A DNA stretch of 64,000 nucleotides from Leucobacter sp. OLIS6 (GTDB lineage: Bacteria; Actinomycetota; Actinomycetes; Actinomycetales; Microbacteriaceae), in the NCBI RefSeq assembly GCF_002752355.1, contig NZ_MRAV01000015.1, positions 17,577 through 81,576 on the forward strand. Direction: 5' to 3'. Positions within the stretch are counted from its first letter, which is position 1. Each line of letters starts with the position of its first letter. Of this stretch, positions 26,711 to 35,404 are shown piece after piece. The notes beneath the pieces are model-generated. The model saw only the letters and a list, made by a program, of their open reading frames with translations, had not been told where the DNA came from and did not search any database. Position numbers and translations under genes: made by a program.

Positions 26711-27756
26711 ACGACTGGCTCGGAATCCTCTGGCTGGTGCTGCTGCTCATCGCCAACGCCTTCTTCGTCGCGGCCGAATTCGCGGTCATCTCGGCCCGAC
26801 GCTCGCAGATCGAACCGAAGGCCGAGGCCGGCTCGAAGCGGGCGAAGACCGCGCTCTACGCGATGGAGCACGCCACCCTGATGCTCGCGACGAGCCAGCT
26901 CGGCATCACCGTCTGCTCGCTGCTGATCCTGAACGTCTCGGAGCCCTCGATCCACCACCTGCTGTCGGGGCCGCTGAGCTGGACCGGCCTCTCGACCGAG
27001 ATCGTCTCCGTCGCGGCGTTCGTCATCACGCTGCTCGTGGTGTCCTATCTGCACGTCGTGTTCGGCGAGATGATCCCGAAGAACGCGGCGTTCTCGATGC
27101 CCGACCAGGCCGTGCTGCTGCTCGCCCCGCCGCTCGTCTGGATCTCCCGGATCCTGCGCTTCGTGATCGCGGGCCTGAACGCGACCGCGAACGGGGTCCT
27201 GCGCCTGTTCAAGGTCGAGCCGAAGAACGAGTCCAACAGCACCTTCACGCTCGAGGAGGTCGCGAACATCGTGAGCCACTCGACCCGCGAGGGCGTGCTC
27301 GAGGACCGCAGCGGAGCGCTCTCCGCGGCCTTCGAGTTCACGACGAAGCAGGCGAAGGACATCCTGGTACCGCTCGACCGCCTCGTCTCACTGCCGATCG
27401 GCGCGACGACCGAGGACGTCGAGGCCGCGGTCACGAAGCACGGCTTCTCGCGCTACCCGATGCGCGACGCCGACGATGCGCTGGTTGGCTACGTCCACAT
27501 CAAGGATCTGCTGCGCCTGGGCGCCGATCGCATCGCGGAGCCGATCCCGCCGAAGCGGATCCGCGAGCTGCTCACCATGCACCCCGAAGCGGAGCTCGAG
27601 GGCGTGCTGGCGCGCATGCAGGCGCGCGGCGTGCACCTCGCTCAGATCCGCGACCGGGACGGCCTGATCCTGGGCATCGTGTTCCTGGAGGACGTGATCG
27701 AGGAGCTGGTCGGCGAGGTGCACGACGCCACGAGGCGTCAGCGGTTCGCCGACTGA
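26707..27756 (+). CDS. CNNM/CorC-family membrane protein with CBS pair (second of two)
   Basis: A 349-residue paralogue of the preceding protein, sharing the DUF21 domain (EFAVISARRSQIEPKAE; FGEMIPKNAAFSMP) and a CBS pair (KDILVPLDRLVSLPIG; SRYPMRDADDALVGYVHIKDLL; GLILGIVFLEDVIEELVGEV). It lacks the C-terminal CorC_HlyC domain of the first protein, a common difference in such pairs, and may act with it as a heteromer. The ATG overlaps the upstream stop. Its 3' end overlaps the convergent lipoprotein gene by 19 bp, so no terminator fits between them. Confidence 0.85.
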   Translation: MNDWLGILWLVLLLIANAFFVAAEFAVISARRSQIEPKAEAGSKRAKTALYAMEHATLMLATSQLGITVCSLLILNVSEPSIHHLLSGPLSWTGLSTEIVSVAAFVITLLVVSYLHVVFGEMIPKNAAFSMPDQAVLLLAPPLVWISRILRFVIAGLNATANGVLRLFKVEPKNESNSTFTLEEVANIVSHSTREGVLEDRSGALSAAFEFTTKQAKDILVPLDRLVSLPIGATTEDVEAAVTKHGFSRYPMRDADDALVGYVHIKDLLRLGADRIAEPIPPKRIRELLTMHPEAELEGVLARMQARGVHLAQIRDRDGLILGIVFLEDVIEELVGEVHDATRRQRFAD

Positions 27757-28331
27757 GCCTCGTCCGCCGTCGTGAGCTGGACGGACGCGTCGATGCTGCC
27801 GGTCGAGCCGAGCATCAGCTGGAGCGCGGGGGGCAGGGTCTTCGGAATCTCGATCGACAGGTCGAGCCGATCGTGCCCCTCGCCGACCAGGTGCGGCGTG
27901 ACCGAGACATTGGTGCCCACCGGAGTCTGACCCGCGATGGCGAGGCTGCCCGAGACGGTGACGGGATCCTCGTCGCCCGCGCGACGGAGCACCACGGCCT
28001 CGGTGAGCGAGAAGGTCAGCTCGGGGCCGTCGGCGAGCCGGGCGTCGACCGTGGCCGCGGTGATCTCGCTCGAACTGATCGTGATCCTGCCGCTGACCGT
28101 GACCCCGTGCTCGCTGAGCAGTTTGAGGTTCTCGGGCTTTGTGATGGTGAGGCCGGTGACGCGGTGCTCTGCCGCCGCCTGCTCGTCGAAGATGCCCGAT
28201 CCGTTCTCGGCCCGCAGCGGGGGACTGACTGAGTTCGACGGGGCCTGGGCCGCCGCGCAGCCGACGAGGCACAGGGGCACCGCGAGCGTCGCAGCCACCT
28301 TGGCACGGGACGTGCGCGCAGAACGACGCAT
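27738..28331 (-). CDS. Lipoprotein of unknown function
   Basis: A 197-residue protein with a lipoprotein signal: RRSARTSRAKVAATLAVPLCLVGC, lipidated Cys near residue 25. The mature part is rich in beta-strand-like stretches (VTGLTITKPENLKLL; VTVSGRITISSSEITAATVDARL) and could resemble the lipid-binding DUF2993 type, but the match is not convincing. It is transcribed toward the CNNM operon and overlaps its end by 19 bp. Confidence 0.65.
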   Translation of the reverse strand: MRRSARTSRAKVAATLAVPLCLVGCAAAQAPSNSVSPPLRAENGSGIFDEQAAAEHRVTGLTITKPENLKLLSEHGVTVSGRITISSSEITAATVDARLADGPELTFSLTEAVVLRRAGDEDPVTVSGSLAIAGQTPVGTNVSVTPHLVGEGHDRLDLSIEIPKTLPPALQLMLGSTGSIDASVQLTTADEAQSANR

Positions 28332-28447
28332 CTCTCCTCTTTCTCTCCCGGTGGGACCGACTCCGGAAGCCTAGGCGGGCGAGGTGGGAGCGTGCTGAGC
28401 GCCGCTCCCGCACCTCGCCGAGGGGTCGGCCGTCGTCGGGCGGCGGA

Positions 28448-29653
28448 TCAGGCGGCGAGCAGTCGCTCGAGTTGAGCGCCGACGAGCGCGGACTCGATCA
28501 GGAACGCGTCGTGCCCGAACGGGGAGTCGATGCGGGTCGCGCGGTCGCCGTCGAGGCTGCCCGGCGCGTGCTCCGCGATGAGGTCCTGGCCGTCGATCGT
28601 GAACAGCCGGTCGCTGGGGATCCCGAGCACGAGGGTGGGGAGCTCGAGCCGCTGCAGCGCCGCGGCGACGCCGCCCCGCCCGCGGCCGACGTCGTGCGAG
28701 TTCATGGCCTGGACGAGGGTCACGTAGCTGCCGGCGTCGAAACGGCGGGTGAACTTGTTGCCGTGGAAATCGAGGTAGGACTCGACCGCGAAGCGACCGC
28801 CGCCGCCGAGGGGACTGACCGCCGACTGCCAGGCGCGTCCGAAGCGCTCGTCGAGCTCGGTGTTGCTGCGGTAGTTGAGCAGCGCGAGCCGTCGCGCCGT
28901 GGCGAGTCCGTGGTGCGGGCCGACGCCGTCGGGCGCGTCGTAGTAGTTGCCGCCGCGGAAGGCGGGATCCGAACGGATGGCCTCCAGCTGCACGAGGTTC
29001 AGCCCGATCTGGTCGGCGGTGGTCACCGGCGGGGCGGCGATCACCGCGAGGCGGTCGGCGCGATCCGGGTGGCTCAGCTGCCACTCGAGCGCGTGCATGC
29101 CGCCGACCGATCCACCAATGACCGCTCGGAATCGCGCGATACCGAGCTCGTCGACGAAGCGCGCTGCGGCGTTCACCTGGTCCCGGATCGTGAGGTAGGG
29201 GAACCGGCCGCCCCATTCGCGTCCGCTCGGGTCGAGCGATGCGGGACCGGTCGAGCCCTGGCAGCCGCCGAGCACGTTCGGGGCGATGACGCAGAAGCGG
29301 TCGGTGTCGAGCGCCTTGCCTGGCCCGACGATCTCGGCCCACCACCCGTCGGTCGGGTGCCCCGGGCCCGCGGGGCCGGCGAGGTGGCTGTCGCCCGTGA
29401 GCGCGTGGAAGACGAGAATCGCGTTGTCGCGCGCCGGGGCGAGCTCGCCGAAGGTCTCGTAGGCGATGCGAGCGCCGGGCAGGACCTCACCGGTCTCCGT
29501 GACGAAGTCGCCGATCGGCAGGAACTTCCGGGAGCCGACCGGGTCGCCGTCGCGCCAGGCCCCCGAGATCGGCGGGCGTCCGATGAGGGCGCGCAATTGC
29601 GCGTCGGTGATGAAGTCCGTCGGAAACGAGTCCTCGGGCGTCTGCCAGTCCAT
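28448..29653 (-). CDS. metX: Homoserine O-acetyltransferase
   Basis: A 401-residue alpha/beta-hydrolase-fold enzyme that makes O-acetylhomoserine from homoserine and acetyl-CoA for methionine synthesis. Its product is the substrate of the MetY encoded 6 kb away. The nucleophile Ser182 lies in IGGSVGGMHALEW; SDRLF and SPFGHDAFLIES supply the Asp and His. LTGDSHLAGP and GWWAEIVGPGKALDT are typical of MetX. Two in-frame ATGs (29662 and 29653) are close together; MDWQ at 29653 has GGAGG before it and is preferred. The family also includes succinyltransferases, so acyl specificity is inferred. Confidence 0.9.
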   Translation of the reverse strand: MDWQTPEDSFPTDFITDAQLRALIGRPPISGAWRDGDPVGSRKFLPIGDFVTETGEVLPGARIAYETFGELAPARDNAILVFHALTGDSHLAGPAGPGHPTDGWWAEIVGPGKALDTDRFCVIAPNVLGGCQGSTGPASLDPSGREWGGRFPYLTIRDQVNAAARFVDELGIARFRAVIGGSVGGMHALEWQLSHPDRADRLAVIAAPPVTTADQIGLNLVQLEAIRSDPAFRGGNYYDAPDGVGPHHGLATARRLALLNYRSNTELDERFGRAWQSAVSPLGGGGRFAVESYLDFHGNKFTRRFDAGSYVTLVQAMNSHDVGRGRGGVAAALQRLELPTLVLGIPSDRLFTIDGQDLIAEHAPGSLDGDRATRIDSPFGHDAFLIESALVGAQLERLLAA

Positions 29654-29701
29654 ATCCTCCATCCTGCCCGGCTTCTCGGGCGGGCGAGCGAATGTTACGC
29701 G

Positions 29702-29717
29702 TACGCTGGGCGGCATG
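29702..29717 (+). promoter_or_regulatory. -10 element for leaderless DNA-repair-like gene
   Basis: TACGCT (29702-29707), seven bases, then ATG at 29715. No ribosome-binding site is visible. Confidence 0.55.
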
Positions 29718-30386
29718 ACCGAGACGAACACTGCGACCACCGTGCGCGAGCAGCTCGCCGCTCTGGAGGACCCCAGGGTCCGGGCCGTGAACGAGCGGCA
29801 TGGGGACTCGCACGGGGTGAACCTCACGAAGCTCCGCGCAGTCGCGAAGGCCGCGGGCCGTGACGAAGCCGCGGCGGCCGAGCTGTGGGCGTCCGGGGAC
29901 GTCGCGGCGCAGCTCGTCGCGATCCTCATGCTGCGGCCCAAGGACCGGGATGCCGACGGCTACGACGCGATGCTGCGCGAGGCCGGATCGCCGAAGGCGC
30001 ACGACTGGCTCGTCGCCTACCTGGTCAAGAAGAGCCCGAGCGCGGAGTCGCTGCGGCTGCGCTGGATCGCGGACCCCGACCCGGTGGTCGCGAGCGCCGG
30101 GTGGGCGCTCACGACCGAGCGCGTGGCGAAGCGGCCCGAAGGTCTCGACCTCGACGGGCTGCTCGACACGATCGAGGCCGAGATGCGCGATGCGCCCGAT
30201 CGTCTGCAGTGGGCGATGAACTCCTGCCTGGGAGAGATCGGGATCCGCGACGCCACCCGCAGAGCACGAGTGCTCGATATCGGCGAGCGCCTCGGCGTGC
30301 TCGAGGACTACCCGACGCCGCCCGGATGCGTGTCGCCTTACGTGCCGATCTGGGTTCCCGAGATCGTGCGGCGGAACGGCGGCTGA
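29715..30386 (+). CDS. AlkD-like DNA alkylation repair protein
   Basis: A 223-residue all-helical protein that resembles the DNA alkylation repair (AlkD/AlkC) HEAT-like family. Regularly spaced helices run through the protein (ELWASGDVAAQLVAILML; WLVAYLVKKSP; WALTTERVAKR), and the C-terminus CVSPYVPIWVPEIVRR resembles the conserved end of this group. AlkD enzymes excise alkylated purines without base flipping; I cannot confirm the catalytic residues here. Another HEAT-fold role remains possible. Its stop is only three bases from the stop of the convergent permease gene. Confidence 0.65.
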   Translation: MTETNTATTVREQLAALEDPRVRAVNERHGDSHGVNLTKLRAVAKAAGRDEAAAAELWASGDVAAQLVAILMLRPKDRDADGYDAMLREAGSPKAHDWLVAYLVKKSPSAESLRLRWIADPDPVVASAGWALTTERVAKRPEGLDLDGLLDTIEAEMRDAPDRLQWAMNSCLGEIGIRDATRRARVLDIGERLGVLEDYPTPPGCVSPYVPIWVPEIVRRNGG

Positions 30387-30389
30387 CGG

Positions 30390-31688
30390 TCAGCGGGCGT
30401 CGCGCAGCGCGTCCACGGGCTCGATCCGGGCGGCCTTGAGCGCCGGGTAGGCCCCCGCCGCGAGACCGACGAGGGCGCCCAGGAGCACGCCGACGGGAGC
30501 CGCCCACGGCGCGATCGTCGGTGTCCACTCCTGCACGAGGCAGACGCCGAGCATCGCGAAGAGCCCGATCGCGACGCCGATGAGTCCGCCCAGCACGCCG
30601 GTGGTGAGCGATTCGAGGATGAACTGCCGCGCGATGTCCCGGGTGCGCGCGCCGAGCGCGCGCCGCAGCCCGATCTCGCCGCGCCGTTCCGAGACGGAGA
30701 GCAGGGTCACGTTGGCGATGCCCACACCGCCGCCCAGCAGCGCCACACCGCCGATGATGACGAAGATGACGTTGATGTCTGACTCGACGCTGCCCTGCAG
30801 CTCGCTGCCGGACTGTGGCGCCGCCACCTTGAAGGTCTTCGGAGCGTTCGGATCGAGCGCGATGGGCGCCTGCCGGGCGACCACCGGCCCCGCCCCGACG
30901 GCGATCCGGATGTCGAGGCTCTCGGGGGCGGCGAGTCCGAGCGCCGCTCGGGCCGTGCGTGCGGGCACGATGACGGAGTCGAGCGTGGCCTCGCGGGCGC
31001 CGACGCGATCCATGATCCCGATCACCGTGTAGGCGCGGCCGTCGATGAAGATCGCCGGCTGGCCGCTCACACGGTTCACCCCCAGCTGCTTCGCGGCCTT
31101 CGAGCCGAGGACGGCGACGCGATCGCCGCGCTCGTCGTGGCCCGAGTCGAAGAACCGGCCCGTCCGGATGTGCCCCTGCACGACGTCGATGTAGTCGCCG
31201 GACGCGGCGATGACCGGTGGTGGCGCCTGCGAGGCCTCGGCGGGGTCGTGGACCTCGACGGCCTCGACCGTCGGGGTGTTCGGCAGCTTCGCGTAGACCG
31301 AGGCGGCCTCGACACCCGCGAGACCGCTCACGCGCTCGGCGGCGTCCCAGGGGATCCGGCTCTGGGCGCGCTCCTTGCCGCCCGATGCCTTCGCGGTGCC
31401 GGGCTCGACGGTCACCCGGGTCGCCGCGACGGAGTCGAACTGCTGCGAGATCTGGCCCGCGGCGGTCTGCGAGAGTCCGATGGTGACGATGAGCGACGCG
31501 ATGCCGAGCACCGTTCCGATCAGCGTGATCGCGAGCCGGGAGGGCCGCGATCCGATGCCCTCGAGCGACTCGTGCGCGAGGTCGCGCCAGGGGAGCCCGG
31601 TGTGGACCCAGCGCGCGGGGCGTCGGGCGATGCCGAACCGCCCGGGGCGCCGTGCTTCGCGCCCTTCGCGGGCCGCGCGGGGGCTCAC
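30390..31688 (-). CDS. MacB-like ABC exporter permease
   Basis: A 432-residue permease with one helix near residue 55, a large extracytoplasmic domain (~80-305, MacB-PCD type) and three helices at the C-terminus (IFVIIGGVALLGGGVGIANVTLLSVSERRGEIGLRRALGAR). This four-helix layout is that of MacB, which works mechanically on periplasmic substrates. GTG 31688 overlaps the ATPase stop as GTGA. With the upstream ATPase, adaptor and lipoprotein genes it forms a four-gene exporter operon. The substrate is unknown. Confidence 0.85.
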   Translation of the reverse strand: MSPRAAREGREARRPGRFGIARRPARWVHTGLPWRDLAHESLEGIGSRPSRLAITLIGTVLGIASLIVTIGLSQTAAGQISQQFDSVAATRVTVEPGTAKASGGKERAQSRIPWDAAERVSGLAGVEAASVYAKLPNTPTVEAVEVHDPAEASQAPPPVIAASGDYIDVVQGHIRTGRFFDSGHDERGDRVAVLGSKAAKQLGVNRVSGQPAIFIDGRAYTVIGIMDRVGAREATLDSVIVPARTARAALGLAAPESLDIRIAVGAGPVVARQAPIALDPNAPKTFKVAAPQSGSELQGSVESDINVIFVIIGGVALLGGGVGIANVTLLSVSERRGEIGLRRALGARTRDIARQFILESLTTGVLGGLIGVAIGLFAMLGVCLVQEWTPTIAPWAAPVGVLLGALVGLAAGAYPALKAARIEPVDALRDAR

Positions 31689-32479
31689 GCGAGCTCCGAG
31701 AGGCGGCCGTCGCTGATGCGGACCCGGCGACGGGCCGCATCGGCGACCGCGGAGTCGTGCGTGATCATGACGATCGTCAGACCGTCGGCACCGAGCTCCG
31801 AGAAGAGCCGCAGCACGGCCTCGGAGTTCTCCCGGTCGAGGTTGCCGGTCGGTTCGTCGGCGAGCAGCAGGCGGGGCGAGGTGCTCACGGCCCGTGCGAC
31901 GGCGACGCGCTGCCGCTCGCCGCCGGACAGGGTCGCGGGGGAGAACCCGACCCGATGCGCCAGGCCGACCCGATCGAGCGCCTCGCGCGCGAGCCGCTCC
32001 CGGTCGTTCGGATCCACGCCGGCGTAGACGGTGGCCAGCATCACGTTCTCGAGGACGCTGCGCGTGGGCATGAGGTGGAAGGACTGGAAGACGAAGCCCA
32101 GCGCCCGCCCGCGGAGCGCCGCGCGCTCGTCCTCGGTGAGCTCCGAGGTATCGATGCCCTCGAAGCGGTAGGTGCCGCTGCTCGGCCGGTCGAGCAGGCC
32201 GAGGGTGTTGAGCATCGTGGACTTGCCGGAGCCCGAGGGCCCCACGATCGCGAGGAAGTCGCCGCGCTCGAGCACGAGATCGACGCCGCGCAGCGCCTGC
32301 ACCGCGGGCGGTCCGGGGAAGAGGCGGGTGACGTCGGCGAGCTCGACGATGGGGCCCGCGAAATCGGGATCGCCGACCGTCGTCGGCCGCTCGGTGCGCC
32401 GCTGCTCGCGGGCGCGCTTCGCCGCGCGGGACCGGGCGCGCGAGCGGACGCGCCGATCCTCCGCGTTCTCGCGGATCAC
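31685..32479 (-). CDS. MacB-like ABC exporter ATPase
   Basis: A 264-residue ATPase. Walker [10 protein letters not shown] is at residues 80-88, the signature is LSGGERQRVAVARA, and Walker B is LLLADEPTGNLD. The linker QSFHLMPTRSVLENVML is typical of MacB/LolD ATPases. About 35 basic residues precede the ABC domain, which is unusual and suggests either an extension or a later real start. GTG 32479 overlaps the adaptor stop (GTGA), which supports the long form. Confidence 0.85.
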   Translation of the reverse strand: MIRENAEDRRVRSRARSRAAKRAREQRRTERPTTVGDPDFAGPIVELADVTRLFPGPPAVQALRGVDLVLERGDFLAIVGPSGSGKSTMLNTLGLLDRPSSGTYRFEGIDTSELTEDERAALRGRALGFVFQSFHLMPTRSVLENVMLATVYAGVDPNDRERLAREALDRVGLAHRVGFSPATLSGGERQRVAVARAVSTSPRLLLADEPTGNLDRENSEAVLRLFSELGADGLTIVMITHDSAVADAARRRVRISDGRLSELA

Positions 32480-34098
32480 CGGCCGACCACGACCTTGGCG
32501 CCCGCCTTGATCCGGGGATCCGAGGAACTGATCTCGACGTAGCCGTCGGCCGCGAGCCCGGCCTTCACCGTCACGGTGGCGGTCTCGTCGGTGCGGTCCT
32601 TGCCGTTCTGCTTCGAGGAGATGAGGAGCTCGACCCGGTTCTCTCCGCCGGATCCCGTGGACAGCGCCGCGATGGGAACGCTGAGCACCTCGCCCTTGGT
32701 CGACGCCACCGGGATCTTCAGCCGCACGTTGGTGCCGCGCAGCTGTTCGATCTGCTCGGAGCTGAGCTTGCCGGGGTCGAGGAACACGGTGTACCGGTCG
32801 CTCGACTTCGGGGCGTCGCCGCCCGCGCCGCTGTCGTCCCCGCCGCCGGATCCGGCATCGGCTGACGCGGAACCGTTCTGCCCCGAGCCCTCGGCCTTCG
32901 TTCCGGGCTTGTCGATCCGGGTCACGGTGGCCTTCAGCTCGGCGCCGCCCGCTGGGGCGAACGTGGCCGGCAGGCCCTTCGAGAGCAGCTCGGCGTCCTG
33001 TTTCGCGACGGTGCCCGTGACCGTGAGCGTCGCGCCGGACACCGTCATCGCGGTGCCCTGGAGCACGTCGCCGCGCTTCACCCGGACCTCGTCGACGCGC
33101 CGCGGCAGACTGCTGAGGAACAGCACCTCGGACGAGGGCATGGTCGGCATCGCCGCCTCCTGCGCCGTCACGAGCGCCTCGCGCGCCTTCTCGAGCTCGG
33201 CGGCTGCGGAATCGACCGCGGCCTGCTCCGCGCGCACGTCCTTCGATTTGGCCTCGATCGCCTGAGACAAGGTGACCTGGGCCTGGGTGAGCGCGAGCTC
33301 CGCGTTGCGAACGCCCGACTCGGCGTCGGTCGCTCCCTGCGCGCTATCGGGCACGACGGGAGCGGGGTAGCCGAGCCGCTCGTAGAGCGCCCCGATCGCG
33401 TTCGAGGTGTCGCCCTCGAAGACGTTGTTCGAGGTGTCGCCCGCCGACAGGCCGAGCGCGGTCAGCGCCTGCTTGAGCTGGAGCACATCGGGTCCGCGCT
33501 GTCCGATGCTCATGCTGCGGTACGCGGGAAGCTCTCCGGCGAGCACGATCACCGGGCGTCCCGCGATCTCGAGGGCGATGTCGCCGGCCTTGAGGATCTT
33601 GCCCGACTGGGGGACCTGCCCGGTCACGACGGCGCGCTCGGAGAGGCCGGCCGCGTCGATCTGCGCGTCGACGGCGTCGGCGTAGGTCACCTCGCCGCGG
33701 CTCACCACCGTGTTCTCGATCTTGCGCTCCTCGATCGGAGCGGTGACCGGGCCGGCCTTCGGCGGGGCGGCGCGTGCGGCGAGCTCCGCCGGGGACACGA
33801 TGAACTGCATGAGCACGACGCCCGCGAGGAGCGAGAGTACGGCCACGCCCGCGATGAGCGCGACGAGGCGGGAGCCCGTCCACGGGCCCGAGAACCAGCG
33901 GCGCAGGCGGCCGGGGCGCGCGTCGTCGGCGCTGCCGGCGCCGGCCTCGCCGACGGCGTCCGCGCTCGGTGAATCCGTGCCGTCGGCACCGTCGGCACCG
34001 GGCTCCTCGGGCTCGCCCGCGAGCACGCGCGAGAACTCGTCGTTCCCACCGACCCCCTCGTGCTGTTCTGCTGAATTCCTCTGCTTCCGGCTCCGCAC
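32476..34098 (-). CDS. Membrane-fusion/adaptor protein with peptidoglycan-binding-like domain
   Basis: A 540-residue protein of the MacA/HlyD adaptor kind as found in actinobacteria. A cytoplasmic acidic N-terminus (~60 residues) is followed by one membrane helix (LVALIAGVAVLSLLAGVVLMQFI), a barrel-like stretch, a peptidoglycan_binding_1-like segment (GQRGPDVLQLKQALTALGL), a helical hairpin rich in Ala/Glu/Gln (ALTQAQVTLSQAIEAKSKDVRAEQ), and C-terminal beta domains ending in VEISSSDPRIKAGAKVVVGR. It would span the wall space and work with the ATPase and permease. The GTG start lies two bases after the lipoprotein stop. Confidence 0.8.
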   Translation of the reverse strand: MRSRKQRNSAEQHEGVGGNDEFSRVLAGEPEEPGADGADGTDSPSADAVGEAGAGSADDARPGRLRRWFSGPWTGSRLVALIAGVAVLSLLAGVVLMQFIVSPAELAARAAPPKAGPVTAPIEERKIENTVVSRGEVTYADAVDAQIDAAGLSERAVVTGQVPQSGKILKAGDIALEIAGRPVIVLAGELPAYRSMSIGQRGPDVLQLKQALTALGLSAGDTSNNVFEGDTSNAIGALYERLGYPAPVVPDSAQGATDAESGVRNAELALTQAQVTLSQAIEAKSKDVRAEQAAVDSAAAELEKAREALVTAQEAAMPTMPSSEVLFLSSLPRRVDEVRVKRGDVLQGTAMTVSGATLTVTGTVAKQDAELLSKGLPATFAPAGGAELKATVTRIDKPGTKAEGSGQNGSASADAGSGGGDDSGAGGDAPKSSDRYTVFLDPGKLSSEQIEQLRGTNVRLKIPVASTKGEVLSVPIAALSTGSGGENRVELLISSKQNGKDRTDETATVTVKAGLAADGYVEISSSDPRIKAGAKVVVGR

Positions 34099-34100
34099 GA

Positions 34101-35123
34101 CTACTTCTTCTTCACGCCGTACTGGGCGACGAGTGCCTTGAGCTGCTTCTCGTGCTCGTCGACGAACTTCTGCTCGGCCTTTCGGTTCAGCGCGGCGGCC
34201 TTGTCGTCGTACTGCAGCTTCTCGGCGCAGGTGACGTCGGCGACGGCGACCTCGATCTCGCGCTCCTGGAACTTCTTCTTCTCGGCCTTGCTGGGCTCTT
34301 TCCACACGCCGTTCTCGTCGGCGGGCTCGCCCTGGGACAGGACCTCGTTCCACTCGTCGTTGAGCTTCGACTGGACGTCGATCCGCTTTGCGGCGTCCGA
34401 GAAGCCGGCCTTGCTCATGCAATCGGCCCACTTGCGATCGAGCGCGTCGAGCGCGTCGTTGTTCTCGTACTGCTTCTGCCAGAACTCATCGACGGACGTG
34501 AACAGATCCGCGTACGCCGGATCCTTGCTCGCGGCCTCATAGCTCTGCTCACCCTGCACCTCGTGCTGGGCCTTGCCCTGGCAGCCGCTCTTCTTCCAGT
34601 CGTAGGGAATCGGCTCCGCGCCCTCCTCCTCCATCGCCGACATCTCCTCGGCGGTGGGCTGCGGGCCGTAGAGCGTATCGTTGTACGCCTGCTGCTCGGA
34701 CTCGCTCAGCGACTCGAGATACTTCTGGTTGGGATCCTCGGGGATATCCTCTGAGGACTCCTCGGCTGCTGATTCGCTCCACGGACCGTCGACGATCCCG
34801 TAGCCGTACTGCTTGGCGAACTCCAGCGTGCCCATCTGCGGCCCCTCTTCGTCAGCAGGGTCGAACACGAAGCCGCTGTTCTGGAACGGCGCAGGCTTGT
34901 ACTCGAAGCCCTCCTTGGTCATGCACTCGGCGATGACCTTCTCCATCTTCTTGTGGTCCGCCTCCATGCGGTCGTCGTTCCACTGGGACTCGTCGTAGAG
35001 CGCCGACAGGTACTTGCTGAGCGGGCCCTCCTCCGGCTCCTTCTGCTTTCCGTCACCGGAGCAGCCGGCGAGCGCGACGGTCGCCGCGAGTGCGGCGGCG
35101 ATGGCGATGGTGGCGCGGGTCAT
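34101..35123 (-). CDS. Lipoprotein, first gene of the MacAB-like operon
   Basis: A 340-residue lipoprotein: signal MTRATIAIAAALAATVALAGC with the lipidated Cys at about 21. The mature protein is charged and rich in Lys, Glu, Tyr and Gln, with several Cys-containing segments spaced like repeats (IAECMTKEGF; KSGCQGKAQ; WADCMSKAGF; DVTCAEKLQYD). I do not recognise the family. GAGG precedes the ATG by five bases. Its place at the head of the exporter operon suggests a surface partner or substrate receptor for the transporter. Confidence 0.7.
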   Translation of the reverse strand: MTRATIAIAAALAATVALAGCSGDGKQKEPEEGPLSKYLSALYDESQWNDDRMEADHKKMEKVIAECMTKEGFEYKPAPFQNSGFVFDPADEEGPQMGTLEFAKQYGYGIVDGPWSESAAEESSEDIPEDPNQKYLESLSESEQQAYNDTLYGPQPTAEEMSAMEEEGAEPIPYDWKKSGCQGKAQHEVQGEQSYEAASKDPAYADLFTSVDEFWQKQYENNDALDALDRKWADCMSKAGFSDAAKRIDVQSKLNDEWNEVLSQGEPADENGVWKEPSKAEKKKFQEREIEVAVADVTCAEKLQYDDKAAALNRKAEQKFVDEHEKQLKALVAQYGVKKK

Positions 35124-35189
35124 GGCGGCCTCGTTCCTGGGGTGCGTCATGTCAGAGGTGGGGGGACCGGCGGCCGGGAACGGCGGGCG

Positions 35190-35335
35190 ATCATCGCGCA
35201 AAAGTACCACGGTGAATGATGCGGAAAGGCCGAAATTCGGTGCCGAATACTCAGGATATTGGTATTCGTAACCGAATTGTGAATATCGCACGAAATTAGG
35301 TGCCGCTCGTCATCTAATTCGATGGCGAATCGTCT
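35190..35335. promoter_or_regulatory. A+T-rich promoter region with nested inverted repeats
   Basis: This stretch is far more AT-rich than the rest of the window. It contains ATTCGGTGCCGAAT (35235-35248), GAATAC/GTATTC arms (35245-35250 and 35262-35267) and TTCG/CGAA pairs. On the minus strand TATCCT (-10-like) follows TTCACA at a longer than ideal distance. It is the likely control region of the lipoprotein-exporter operon. Confidence 0.5.
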
Positions 35336-35344
35336 GGAAAAGCA

Positions 35345-35389
35345 GGTGGGCCCGGGGCGCTCTCGAATCGAGAGCGCCCCGGGCCCACC
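35345..35389 (-). terminator. Terminator of metY
   Basis: An almost continuous perfect palindrome with 22-base arms (35345-35366 and 35368-35389), 15 bp downstream of the metY stop. Confidence 0.85.
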
Positions 35390-35404
35390 GGGGGCCGAGA
35401 CCCG

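Noticed and set aside
25367..27756. Calling the CNNM/CorC pair hemolysins
   Set aside because: The label is historical; the domains (DUF21, CBS, CorC_HlyC) point to metal-ion transport.
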